A stretch of DNA of 49,739 bases from NCBI GenBank assembly GCA_001013295.1, contig LAZY01000035.1, positions 1 to 49,739 of the forward strand, in the 5' to 3' direction. Every line of letters begins with the position of its first letter. Within the stretch, counting starts at the first letter, position 1. The position numbers and the translations under genes are program-made. Below the pieces are notes generated by a model. The model did no database searches and was not told the origin of the DNA. It was given only the letters and a program-made list of their open reading frames with translations. Positions 35,698-43,867 of this stretch are shown here, piece after piece. The stretch is from Chryseobacterium indologenes. GTDB taxonomy: Bacteria; Bacteroidota; Bacteroidia; Flavobacteriales; Weeksellaceae.

Positions 35698-35736
35698 AAA
35701 CGAAACCCTTGCATATTTTGCAAGGGTTTCGTTTTT
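35698..35736 (+). terminator. Terminator of the GIY-YIG-like gene
   Basis: AAACGAAACCCTTGCA (35698-35713) pairs perfectly over 16 bp with 35719-35734 around a 5-base loop, followed by T residues. It lies 58 bp after the stop codon. Confidence 0.85.
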
Positions 35737-35875
35737 AAAAAGCTATTCAAATCCATATTTCTATTGAATTCATATTTCATTATTTAAATTAATTCTAAAC
35801 TAAGTGAATACACAATTCTTCACATCCCTTTATTGAAAGCCTTTTCCAAAATATTGAAAAGAAACCAAAATAAAA

Positions 35876-35923
35876 ATTACGTAGAAATACGTAATCTTAT
35901 CTGCCCGGATCTGCCTAATTTCG
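35876..35923 (+). promoter_or_regulatory. Palindrome plus -7-like box of the redox operon
   Basis: ATTACGTA, four bases, then TACGTAAT (35876-35895) form a perfect 8-bp dyad. TAATTTCG, one base from TAnnTTTG, lies at 35916-35923, about 20 bases later. The palindrome thus covers the -33 zone and is a candidate operator for the operon starting at 35945. The cognate regulator is not known; the TetR operators at 42 kb are different in sequence. Confidence 0.45.
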
Positions 35924-35944
35924 GATAAACAAAAATTGATAACA

Positions 35945-36064
35945 ATGGATCACTCAAAAAACAAGAAGCCATTTCTGAAAAAGGAGATCGGTTCGTTCTG
36001 CAAGGGTATCCCGGAAGATCTGAACGTTATAGACCGCTCTTTCATGATGGAGAGCCCAAGATAG
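35945..36064 (+). CDS. 39-codon ORF leading the redox operon
   Basis: An ATG at 35945 opens 39 codons: MDHSKNKKPFLKKEIGSFCK, then GIPEDLNVIDRSFMMESPR, stop at 36064. It ends 24 bp before the FAD-SLDH-type gene and starts 21 bp after the -7-like box. Base composition is like the operon genes. The charged N-terminal half, one cysteine and short length resemble a leader or precursor peptide, but it has no recognised family. It could equally be a leader ORF controlling translation of the next gene. Coding status needs homologs. Confidence 0.4.
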   Translation: MDHSKNKKPFLKKEIGSFCKGIPEDLNVIDRSFMMESPR

Positions 36065-36088
36065 ATTAAACCCTCAAATTTTTACGAA

Positions 36089-36532
36089 ATGGTTATTAAC
36101 AAAATCCTCAACGTCGATGATTATTATTTCGATGTTTTTATGTCGATCTCGGAAGCACTCACCGGCTTTTCTGTGAACGAGCTTCAGGCTACGGGCCTGG
36201 CAGAAACCTATTACACTTATATTCTGGGAAATTTGCAGGCTGCTACTTTTGTAGAATTCCTGACCATTTCCAAAAATATACTTGAAAATTCCCTTACCGG
36301 AGATCAGCTAAAGAATGGCATTATTTCCGAAATTATGGCCGATCCCGGATTGAGCTACATTTCAGATAAGGTGATTACCCTCTGGTATTTAGGAACCTGG
36401 GAAGGGGCTTATATCAATGATCTGTCGTATAAAGAAGGACTTGTCTGGAACGTAATGCATTCGCATCCACCAGGAGCCAAGCAGCCTGGTTATAAATCCT
36501 GGGGCATTAAACCTGTAAACAGCAACTCATGA
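36089..36532 (+). CDS. FAD-SLDH-type small subunit of a membrane sugar/alcohol dehydrogenase
   Basis: The 147-aa protein shows the small-subunit pattern of membrane-bound FAD dehydrogenases (sorbitol or fructose dehydrogenase type): VITLWYLGTWEGAYINDLSY, then KEGLVWNVMHSHPPGAKQPG and SWGIKPV. In the known complexes this subunit helps mature and export the GMC-type catalytic subunit. Here the next gene is a GMC oxidoreductase whose start overlaps this stop by 4 bp, so they form a pair. The usual Tat signal at the N-terminus of such subunits is not seen, and no multi-haem cytochrome subunit follows. The electron acceptor is thus unknown. Confidence 0.75.
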   Translation: MVINKILNVDDYYFDVFMSISEALTGFSVNELQATGLAETYYTYILGNLQAATFVEFLTISKNILENSLTGDQLKNGIISEIMADPGLSYISDKVITLWYLGTWEGAYINDLSYKEGLVWNVMHSHPPGAKQPGYKSWGIKPVNSNS

Positions 36533-38616
36533 GCAAAATCAACAACAAAAAAGATGTGATCATCGTAGGAACGGGGATCGCCGGATCACTGATCGCAAAG
36601 CTTCTGACTGATCACGTATTCGACAGCAAACAAGGGAAAATGATTCACCGTGCAGATGCAAAAAAATCTGACGATACCCGTGAATTGTCTGTATTAATGT
36701 TTGAAGCAGGTCTTGAAGCCGGATTAGAACTGGATTCTGTATCATCTATGACCGCTTACAATGAGTACATCCGTACTTTTTATATGCAGGAAGCCAAAGT
36801 TCCGAACTCGCCTTACCCTAATTTAAAACAGGCCCCTTCTCCTAATGTACTGGATATGGAACCAATCACACCTCCTTTTCCTGATAAAAAGGGTTACCTT
36901 GTGCAATTTGGTCCTATGCCGTTTGCCAGTGATGCGATCAGAGTCGGAGGGGGAACAACCCTCCATTGGCTGGGAACAACTCCGAGAATGCTGCCTAATG
37001 ATTTCAGACTTTCCGAAAAATACGGTATTACAATAGATCATCCTCAGTCTAAAGAAAAGACACCTATCAACTGGCCTATAGACTATGATACCTTAAGACC
37101 GTATTATGAAATGGCAGAGTTTGAAATCGGTGTTTCAGGAGATGTTTCAAAACAGGAATACCCTATTTCTGAAAGCATGGAAAAATATTACGGTGACTAT
37201 GTTTTCCCAATGGAAGAAATTCCTCAGAGTTATATGGATCATAAGATTACCCAAGGGCTTAAAGGAACAAGTGTTCGGTTAAACTTCGAAGAAATCCCCT
37301 TGCTTCTGGTCCCTTCGCCACAGGGAAGAAATTCTATTCCCAATCCTAAATACGGAAAAACAAAGATGATCAAAGCAGAGGCCGGGCCTTCAGGTTATCA
37401 ACTGGTATTGGACGGTTCAGGAAAGGAAGAATATAAAGCACTTGGCTCTGTTTGGAATCCTTATATGGGTGAACGATGCGAAGGAAACGCTTCTTGTGTT
37501 CCTATCTGCCCGGTACAGGCAAAATATAATGCTTTGAAGACCCTGAAAAAAGCTTTGTATAAAATCAATGACAATGATAATCTTTCCCGCAATCCATATA
37601 TGGAAGTTCAGGCTCAGAGCGTTGTATACAGACTAAGCGTAGATCAGAACGATAAAGATAAGATCTCAAAAGTGCATTTGAGAAGATATATTTCAAAAGA
37701 AAAAACTGACTTTGTAGAAGAAGTTATTGATGCTTCGGATTCTATTGTTATTCTGGCGGCCAATGCGTTTGAAAATCCAAAGATTTTATTGAATTCAAAA
37801 TATACGGTAACAGAGAACGGAAAAAAGGTTGAAAAAACCGTTGCCAACCGCAGTGATCAGGTAGGGCGAAATCTGATGGATCATATGGTGATGCTTACCT
37901 GGGGATTATTTCCGGAGGCTGTATATCCTTACAGAGGTCCTGGTTCTACGACCAATATCTCGTCTTTCCGTGACGGAAGTTTCAGAAGGGATTTCTCAGC
38001 ATGGATTTCTCCACTTGACAACTGGGGATGGGGATGGCCGGCATTTTCTCCCGGATCTGACGTTTCTGAATTCTTAGCGGACGGGCTTTTTGGAGCTGAA
38101 TTGAAGGAAGCACTTACCGACAGGCTTTCAAGACAGGTTTTATTTCATTTTGAAATCGAACAGCTTCCTAATCCCAACAACCGGGTGACGATCAATGATC
38201 AATATACTGATGCATTGGGTATTCCACGCCCCGTTATTCATTACGAACTTACCGATTATGAGAAAAAGGCAATGGAACAGGCAAAACTGGCCTCAGATCA
38301 AATGTTTGAAAGACTGGGAATTCAGGACTTCACGTCTTATAATGCAACAGACAACAATACTTTTATCTATAACAACGTAAGGTATTCTTACAACGGTGCA
38401 GGCCACATTGTAGGAACTCACAGAATGGGTTCTTCTCCTGATGATTCTGTGACAGACAGCTATTGTAAATCCTGGGATCACCCGAATTTATACATCGTGG
38501 GAGCCGGGAATATGACCACGCTGGGAACCTCGAATCCTACCCTTACTTTATCAGCATTCACCATCCGTTCGGTAGAATCTATCTTAAAAGACCTGGAAAC
38601 ACAATTTAAAAACTGA
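36529..38616 (+). CDS. GMC-family FAD oxidoreductase, catalytic subunit
   Basis: The 695-aa flavoprotein has the Rossmann FAD motif VIIVGTGIAGSLIAKLL (residues 11-27) and a GMC loop GGGTTLHWLGTTPRM (140-154). The C-terminal end is AGHIVGTHRMGSSPDDSVTD (catalytic histidine region) followed by SNPTLTLSAFTIRS (conserved asparagine). Residues 317-327 contain C317, C323 and C327 in ERCEGNASCVPICPVQAKY, similar in spirit to the 3Fe-4S site of bacterial FAD-glucose and fructose dehydrogenases. It would oxidise an alcohol or sugar. It overlaps the small subunit gene by 4 bp and is followed 4 bp later by a ferritin-like protein. Substrate unknown. There is an insertion around residues 28-55. Confidence 0.9.
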   Translation: MSKINNKKDVIIVGTGIAGSLIAKLLTDHVFDSKQGKMIHRADAKKSDDTRELSVLMFEAGLEAGLELDSVSSMTAYNEYIRTFYMQEAKVPNSPYPNLKQAPSPNVLDMEPITPPFPDKKGYLVQFGPMPFASDAIRVGGGTTLHWLGTTPRMLPNDFRLSEKYGITIDHPQSKEKTPINWPIDYDTLRPYYEMAEFEIGVSGDVSKQEYPISESMEKYYGDYVFPMEEIPQSYMDHKITQGLKGTSVRLNFEEIPLLLVPSPQGRNSIPNPKYGKTKMIKAEAGPSGYQLVLDGSGKEEYKALGSVWNPYMGERCEGNASCVPICPVQAKYNALKTLKKALYKINDNDNLSRNPYMEVQAQSVVYRLSVDQNDKDKISKVHLRRYISKEKTDFVEEVIDASDSIVILAANAFENPKILLNSKYTVTENGKKVEKTVANRSDQVGRNLMDHMVMLTWGLFPEAVYPYRGPGSTTNISSFRDGSFRRDFSAWISPLDNWGWGWPAFSPGSDVSEFLADGLFGAELKEALTDRLSRQVLFHFEIEQLPNPNNRVTINDQYTDALGIPRPVIHYELTDYEKKAMEQAKLASDQMFERLGIQDFTSYNATDNNTFIYNNVRYSYNGAGHIVGTHRMGSSPDDSVTDSYCKSWDHPNLYIVGAGNMTTLGTSNPTLTLSAFTIRSVESILKDLETQFKN

Positions 38617-38620
38617 AAAC

Positions 38621-40099
38621 ATGAGACAAAGACTTATCAATAAATCAGCTCCACAAGAAACTTTACAGACTAAAGCAGCATCAAAAGGAGCTAAAGCAGT
38701 AAGCAGAAGTGCAATGGTAGACGAAGCACTTTCATTGCAGTCCTTATTATTTGATTCAAGCATCAGTAAAGAAGATTGGACTGAGGGATTGAAATACCAC
38801 AGTAAAGCACTGACGAACTATCTACTGAACGATCAGACCAAGGGTTTTAATCAATATCTGAGTTCTCAGTTGGCAACAGGAATTCCGGAATTATCAGATC
38901 TGGTCAAAAAGAGATTGAACGCGATCGATTACCGTCCTGTTTTGCAGGACCTTTTACAAACGGCCATCCTTATTGAGCATTCTACGATTCCACCTTATCT
39001 TACAGCATTATATTCCATTAAAGATGGGACCAATGCATTGGCTTCCCAAATCATCAGAAGTGTTGCGGTAGAAGAAATGCTTCACCTGATCATGGTGTGC
39101 AATGTACTGAACGCAATCAACATCCAGCCTTCAGTCAACAAGCCTCAAAACTACCCTACCTACCCGATGAAATTACCGATGAATGTAGATTTCTATGTAG
39201 GACTGGAAACCTTCTCTACTAATAGTATTGCTACTTTCATCGCCATCGAAAGCCCAAGTAAACCTTTGGTAAAAGCACCTACCTTCACCATAGAACCTGA
39301 ATCAGCCCCTTCATTTACTCAAAGAGCTGCTATCCAGGAAAATAATTTCTGGACTCTTGAGAATATGAAAAGCTTTATCATGGAAAATGTACATACCATC
39401 GGTGAATACTACGATGTATTATTTTTCTATATCGTGGTGTTTCAGATCATTGCTTATTATCAAGAACATAGAAGTCTTCCTCAGAATTTCAAAGAACTGA
39501 ATTCAGGAGGAATCTTTACAGGAGATCCGTCTAAACAGATCCGTCCTGAGCAATATTACGGAAGTGGAGGAAAGCTTCATTCTGTAGAATCTCTTGAAGG
39601 AGTAATTGCTGTTTTCCAGGAAATCAAAGGCCAGGGAGAAGGTGCAGACGATTCTATTTTTGATGTAGATCCTTCCCAGTTTGAAGAAGGAGTTGAACTT
39701 GCCCATTATTTCAGATTTAAAGAGGTTTTCCATGAACATTTCTATGTGGGCGGCGATTACGCTCCTTTTACAGATGAAGACGGAATGATGCCTGTAACCA
39801 CTCCTCCAACCGGGAAGCCTCTTCCTGTAGACTGGAGTGCCTCATATCCTATGAAAGCCAATCCCAAATTAAGCGACTATACAGAAAACAGGGAGCTTTA
39901 TGAACAGGGGCTTGAATTTAATAAGACCTACAGAAGATTACTGGATGCCATACAGCATGCGGTGGAGGGAAATCAAAGGGAACTAGAAAAATCAATTATG
40001 TATATGTATGCATTGAAAGAACAGGCTGTAGGCCTAATGAAGCAGCCACTGGATTCTCAGAGCAATGCAGGACCTACTTTCGAATATACCAGCTTATAA
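38621..40099 (+). CDS. VioB/RebD-type ferritin-like protein
   Basis: The 492-aa protein contains the four-helix ferritin-like domain known from the C-terminal part of VioB/RebD/StaD and many stand-alone proteins. The metal-type motifs are ILIEHSTIPPYLTALYSIKD (E119, H120) and SVAVEEMLHLIMVCNVLNAI (E151/E152, H155). The protein is about half the length of VioB, having only this domain plus flanks. Related proteins form indole-type dimers or other products with a redox partner; others have no known role. It starts 5 bp after the GMC gene, so the GMC enzyme is a plausible partner. No signal peptide is visible. Confidence 0.78.
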   Translation: MRQRLINKSAPQETLQTKAASKGAKAVSRSAMVDEALSLQSLLFDSSISKEDWTEGLKYHSKALTNYLLNDQTKGFNQYLSSQLATGIPELSDLVKKRLNAIDYRPVLQDLLQTAILIEHSTIPPYLTALYSIKDGTNALASQIIRSVAVEEMLHLIMVCNVLNAINIQPSVNKPQNYPTYPMKLPMNVDFYVGLETFSTNSIATFIAIESPSKPLVKAPTFTIEPESAPSFTQRAAIQENNFWTLENMKSFIMENVHTIGEYYDVLFFYIVVFQIIAYYQEHRSLPQNFKELNSGGIFTGDPSKQIRPEQYYGSGGKLHSVESLEGVIAVFQEIKGQGEGADDSIFDVDPSQFEEGVELAHYFRFKEVFHEHFYVGGDYAPFTDEDGMMPVTTPPTGKPLPVDWSASYPMKANPKLSDYTENRELYEQGLEFNKTYRRLLDAIQHAVEGNQRELEKSIMYMYALKEQAVGLMKQPLDSQSNAGPTFEYTSL

Positions 40100-40117
40100 C
40101 CATAAAAACTATATATC

Positions 40118-41644
40118 ATGCTTAAACGTAAAAAAGAAGGCCTCGAAACGGGAGGTCAGTTATTCCGCAAAAGCCCGGGAGCTGATCAGCAATCTCTGGC
40201 TCAGATAATGGACGGATATTCAAAACTGCTTATCGATGATCCGGTAAGGCCATTCAGAGAAGAAAACCTGAGTGAAATTGAAAATAATGTAGACTATGGT
40301 GTTCTGGCGGCACTGAACGGAACATGGGTGAGCTATAATGTCAATTATAATAAGAATATCACCCAACCTTCATTAGCCAGTGGCATACATACTACCATCA
40401 TGCCTTCTCCCGGAGGCAATCCGGGAACGATTCCCGGAAAGTTCAGTTTCGATTGTGAAGAATACATTGAAAAGCTGAAATTTGAGATCGTTCCCGGCGG
40501 TGTCCGCAACCGTGGTGGTGCTAGTGAATTGTTTTGTGGTACTGTGAAATATGAACAGTCTATTAAAAGTGTCAATACTGTAAAGGGACAGGATACTTTG
40601 AAATACACTCCTATCCATGAGGAAAACGGAATGTATCTGTGGCTAAGTGATGTTTACAATCATGCTGCGACTGAAGAGTCTATTAAAAGAGACCGCGGCA
40701 TTCATGCTGTTTCAGAATCGGATGAAATAAAGTATGGATATAAAGGAAAATACAGAGACGAGCCTCTTCTAAGGGTATCTCCGGACGGACAGGAAAAGAA
40801 ATATATTCTTCAAAGTGAATTGCAGCCGGGGCAGCCTTATTATGAGATTATTCCGGCTCAGGAATTCAAACCCGGTGCAGGGCTTGATGGTCCTTATTTT
40901 ATTCCTGATTACTCTATTTCCCGAAGCGGCGTTATCCCTCACGGCAGCACCATTACTTTATTAGGAGATATTGTGCCTCAGAATACGGCTGATACTACGA
41001 ATTATTTAATTCAGGGTTCTCCTAAATTCCCTTATGGGAAAGAAGCATGGGAGTCTGATCATCTTTCGATTTCCCGTACAATGGGTAACGCCGGAGTAAC
41101 TCCGGATAATATCATCGATCTTGACGAGCCGGCACCAGCTTGGGTACACGAAGAACTGACCGACCAAAACGACAAAGGATCAAACAAAATTTATACGCAA
41201 CGTATACTGGCTAATGATCTGTATCCTTATTCTGTACGGCCTGATCTGAGGCTTCGGGACACCTTAAGAGGTCAGGAAGTCAGCAACTATGTACATATCA
41301 AAATGTCATCCAAAATGAAAACCGGAGCTCAGGGAGGAATTCTTAACGTACCGTTTGTGAACCGTTTTGTTCCTACTGTTGAAGTGGATATGCATATGTG
41401 GATCGAAACTATTAAGGAAAATGGAAAAGAAATCCTGCAGCTGCAATATGAGCAAATTGTATTTTTTGAATTTGATTTCGGTAATGATGGTGGTACAACA
41501 AGCTGGCCTCATATTCAGACCAATACGCTGCGTAAGCTGGAAGATATTCCTGAAGATCAGAGAAAAGTGATTATGGAACAGTTCTTTAACAAAACCGCAG
41601 AAACTGCCGGTACTGCAACGGGTTGTCCGTATCATCAGGAATAA
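40118..41644 (+). CDS. Lipocalin/FABP-like protein, last gene of the redox operon
   Basis: The 508-aa protein has an early YGVLAALNGTWVSYNVNYNK segment, like the GxW start of lipocalin or nitrobindin barrels, which bind haem or lipids. A second region with beta strands follows (VEVDMHMWIETIKENGKEIL and IVFFEFDFGNDGGTTSWPHI). The tail GCPYHQE has a Cys-Pro motif, as found in some haem-binding proteins. No family name can be given with confidence. It begins 19 bp after the ferritin-like gene and ends with a terminator, completing the operon. Function inferred only as partner or ligand-binding component. Confidence 0.5.
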   Translation: MLKRKKEGLETGGQLFRKSPGADQQSLAQIMDGYSKLLIDDPVRPFREENLSEIENNVDYGVLAALNGTWVSYNVNYNKNITQPSLASGIHTTIMPSPGGNPGTIPGKFSFDCEEYIEKLKFEIVPGGVRNRGGASELFCGTVKYEQSIKSVNTVKGQDTLKYTPIHEENGMYLWLSDVYNHAATEESIKRDRGIHAVSESDEIKYGYKGKYRDEPLLRVSPDGQEKKYILQSELQPGQPYYEIIPAQEFKPGAGLDGPYFIPDYSISRSGVIPHGSTITLLGDIVPQNTADTTNYLIQGSPKFPYGKEAWESDHLSISRTMGNAGVTPDNIIDLDEPAPAWVHEELTDQNDKGSNKIYTQRILANDLYPYSVRPDLRLRDTLRGQEVSNYVHIKMSSKMKTGAQGGILNVPFVNRFVPTVEVDMHMWIETIKENGKEILQLQYEQIVFFEFDFGNDGGTTSWPHIQTNTLRKLEDIPEDQRKVIMEQFFNKTAETAGTATGCPYHQE

Positions 41645-41675
41645 AGTTTTATGATCCATCAACCATACCAATTAA

Positions 41676-41699
41676 GGGGCAAATTATTGCCTCTTTTTT
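41676..41699 (+). terminator. Terminator of the redox operon
   Basis: GGGGCAA (41676-41682) pairs with TTGCCTC (41687-41693), one G-T pair, followed by six T. It ends the plus-strand operon and overlaps the stop of the convergent TetR gene. Confidence 0.75.
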
Positions 41700-42339
41700 A
41701 TTTTTGCAACTTCTTATAGGTCTGTTTTACTAAAAAAGAGGTTGCTCTTTTGATATATTCACGCCCTTTAGGGGTATTGAGATCCAGTCCGCAAAAGATA
41801 CTGCCATTCATTGAGGCATACAGATTCACATAATACATCCCCGAAACCATAATGGCCATTACTGCACGAAACTCGTCTAAGCGTTCTCCAAAAGTCTCCT
41901 TCATCAGTTTAAAAAGACGCTCTCCATTTTCTTCCCGTGCATCAGTCAGTTTTTTTAATGCTTTCCGGGGCTCAGACAAGCCCCAGATCAATAATTTCTG
42001 GGCTTCTTTATTATGGTAAACATACTCCAATTGTGAAAGCAGCATATCTTCCACAAATGATTGTCCGTCGATATTTATTTGCGGTTTATATTTTTCGACT
42101 TCCTCGACGGTTGCCTGCATCCAAAAATCCTGTGTACTGATATATTCGTCTATAAGGCCATCCATTCCGCCAAAATATATATAGATCATTTTCTTGTCTA
42201 CTCCTGCCTTAGCTGCGATGTCATTTACCTTTAATCCTGTAAAACCTTTTGTTTTGAGAATTTTTCCAACAGCCTCCAAAAATTTTTTTTTGCTGCGTTC
42301 CGTATTCCTAAGACTGCCTGAGGCTGGTTTTCTTTCCAT
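41698..42339 (-). CDS. TetR-family regulator, paralog 1
   Basis: The 213-aa protein (start at MERKPASGSLRNTERSKKK, ATG 42339) has the TetR helix-turn-helix GLKVNDIAAKAGVDKKMIYI then YFGGMDGLIDEY. The C-terminal ligand domain is unlike families I know. It is about two-thirds identical by eye to the paralogs at 42923 and 43868, so three copies arose by duplication. The ATG at 42369 would add ten residues (MINLYFECLI) but the paralog comparison favours 42339. The shared operator copy A lies just upstream at 42384-42401. Ligand unknown. Confidence 0.9.
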   Translation of the reverse strand: MERKPASGSLRNTERSKKKFLEAVGKILKTKGFTGLKVNDIAAKAGVDKKMIYIYFGGMDGLIDEYISTQDFWMQATVEEVEKYKPQINIDGQSFVEDMLLSQLEYVYHNKEAQKLLIWGLSEPRKALKKLTDAREENGERLFKLMKETFGERLDEFRAVMAIMVSGMYYVNLYASMNGSIFCGLDLNTPKGREYIKRATSFLVKQTYKKLQK

Positions 42340-42383
42340 AATTAAACATTCGAAGTACAAGTTTATCAATTTTTTTCCACACT

Positions 42384-42417
42384 AGACACTTATCAGTGTC
42401 TTATTTTTATATATTTG
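42384..42417 (+). promoter_or_regulatory. TetR operator and -7 box, unit A
   Basis: AGACACT, four bases TATC, then AGTGTCT form a perfect 7-bp dyad (42384-42401), followed by TATATTTG (42410-42417). The dyad overlaps the expected -33 position. The minus-strand TetR gene starts on the other side, so one dimer could control both directions. Confidence 0.8.
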
Positions 42418-42420
42418 CAT

Positions 42421-42539
42421 CAACTAAAAAACCATTCTATATATTTTCAAACACAATCCGGGTGGAAAAAAATTTCGGACACTAAGGTAAAAACACTAAA
42501 AATGAACGGCACATTAGAACATCTAATGATGCTGTTTTT
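42421..42539 (+). ncRNA. Short transcript unit A with terminator
   Basis: From the -7 box to the T run is about 120 bases. It starts CAACTAAAAAACC, has a conserved box CACTAAGGTAAAAACACTAA, and ends in a hairpin (CATTAGA at 42512-42518 with TCTAATG at 42522-42528) plus T run. The same unit occurs at B and C. The short reading frame in this copy is not kept in the others, so a non-coding RNA or an empty leader is more likely. Confidence 0.55.
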
Positions 42540-42676
42540 ATTTTGTATCCTTTTGGTAACGGAGCATCCCGGAAGTTCAAGAGGATTCTCAAATTTAGAG
42601 TTGGTGAGGAGAAACTGAGATGATTTCTGTTCCTTTTCTAAATATCTGAAATGCAATTTTATGATTTTTTCATACT

Positions 42677-42711
42677 AGACACTAAATAGTGTCTTATTTT
42701 ACCTATATTTG
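42677..42711 (+). promoter_or_regulatory. TetR operator and -7 box, unit B (no own TetR gene)
   Basis: AGACACT-AAAT-AGTGTCT (42677-42694), then TATATTTG at 42704-42711. Half-sites are the same as in unit A; only the centre differs. Unlike A, C and D, no TetR gene starts next to it. Confidence 0.8.
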
Positions 42712-42714
42712 CAC

Positions 42715-42835
42715 CAACTAAAAACCATTCTATATATTTTCAAACACAATCTGGAGTGGAGAAAAAATTTCGAACACTAAGATAAAAACACTAAAAACGA
42801 GCAGCGCATTAGGAAACCTGATGATGCTGTTTTTA
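42715..42835 (+). ncRNA. Short transcript unit B with terminator
   Basis: Similar to unit A, with the same CACTAAG-AAAAACACTAA box. The end hairpin reads CATTAGG (42807-42813) with CCTGATG (42817-42823). Against A, one A-T pair has become G-C and one pair is a G-T wobble, so the stem is conserved while bases change. A T run follows. No ATG opens a frame like that of unit A. Confidence 0.55.
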
Positions 42836-42922
42836 TTTTATGCTTTTTCTGGTTCCGGAGCATTTTTCAGGATCTAAAAGCACTGAGAAAGGCTGAGATT
42901 ATCTGCGCAGGTTTTCGGAGCC

Positions 42923-43561
42923 TTACAGATTTTCATAAGTTCTTCTAACTAAAAAAGAAATCGCGTTCTTTATTTTGCTCCTGCCTTCAGCAGAATTCAT
43001 ATCTAACCCGCAAAAAATACTTCCGTTGACAGAAGAAAATATATTCAGATAATATAATCCTGCTACCATGATCGCCATGACTGCCCGAAGATCCTCTGAC
43101 CGTTCTTTAAAGTATGGCTCGAAAACGTTTTCAAAAACATACTCTCCATTTTCTTCCTGAGTATCAATCAGTTTTCTTAATGATTTACGAGGTTCAGATA
43201 TACTCCAAAGCAATAATTTTTGTGCTTCTTTATTATCGTATACATAATCAAATTGTGACAATAGCATTTCTCTGATAAATTGTTCTCCCCCATCATTGAT
43301 GTCCGGAATAATCTCATCCATTTTATCTGTAGTCACTTTGATCCAGTAATCCTGCGAACGGATATATTCGTCTATAAGACCATCTATGCCGTCAAAATAC
43401 GTATAGATCATTTTTTTGTCCACTCCTGCCGTACCCGCAATATCATTTACCTTTAGTCCTGAATAACCTTTTGTTTTCAGAATCTTCCCCACTGCATCCA
43501 AGAATTTCTTTTTACTGCGTTCCTTATTCCGGACACTGCCTGCTGCTGATTTTCTTTCCAT
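42923..43561 (-). CDS. TetR-family regulator, paralog 2
   Basis: The 212-aa protein (MERKSAAGSVRNKERSKKK, ATG 43561) has the HTH GLKVNDIAGTAGVDKKMIYT then YFDGIDGLIDEYI. It is nearly the same as paralog 3 over most of its length, e.g. LLSQFDYVYDNKEAQKLLLW is shared, while paralog 1 is more diverged. It is preceded by operator unit C (43606-43623). An upstream ATG at 43582 exists but would not be shared with paralog 3. Ligand and targets unknown. Confidence 0.9.
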   Translation of the reverse strand: MERKSAAGSVRNKERSKKKFLDAVGKILKTKGYSGLKVNDIAGTAGVDKKMIYTYFDGIDGLIDEYIRSQDYWIKVTTDKMDEIIPDINDGGEQFIREMLLSQFDYVYDNKEAQKLLLWSISEPRKSLRKLIDTQEENGEYVFENVFEPYFKERSEDLRAVMAIMVAGLYYLNIFSSVNGSIFCGLDMNSAEGRSKIKNAISFLVRRTYENL

Positions 43562-43605
43562 AACTAAACATTCGAAGTACAAGTTTATAAATTTTTTTTC
43601 AAACT

Positions 43606-43639
43606 AGACACTTATCAGTGTCTTATTTTTATATATTTG
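43606..43639 (+). promoter_or_regulatory. TetR operator and -7 box, unit C
   Basis: AGACACT-TATC-AGTGTCT (43606-43623), then TATATTTG at 43632-43639. Same half-sites and spacing as unit A. Confidence 0.8.
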
Positions 43640-43642
43640 CAC

Positions 43643-43760
43643 AAACTAATAACCATTTTATATATTTCAAACACAATCTGGGTGGAAAAAATTTCGAACA
43701 CTAAGGTAAAAACACTAAAAACGAACAGCACCATTAGAAAATCTAATGATGCTGTTTTTA
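43643..43760 (+). ncRNA. Short transcript unit C with terminator
   Basis: Third copy of the unit. The CACTAAGGTAAAAACACTAA box is exact. The end hairpin is CATTAGA (43732-43738) with TCTAATG (43742-43748), extended by AGCA/TGCT, followed by T residues. No start codon is kept in the frame of unit A. The copy is about 90 percent like A by eye. Confidence 0.55.
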
Positions 43761-43867
43761 TGTTGTAACGATGCTGGTATCCTTACTGTTGTAGAAAGCC
43801 CAGAAATATTCTCATCAAGATATGTGAGATTATATTTGAAGAATATTACGCTGAAATCTACAGAATA

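Larger units (their letters stand above)
35641..35944. other. Intergenic region between the GIY-YIG-like gene and the redox operon
   Basis: It holds a strong terminator (35698-35736) and a palindromic promoter region (35876-35923), both listed separately. Nothing else was recognised between them. Confidence 0.6.

Noticed and set aside
42415..42618. 67-aa frame over transcript unit A
   Set aside because: Its start is a TTG in the -7 box, and the frame and the internal ATG are not kept in units B and C, so the unit is treated as non-coding.
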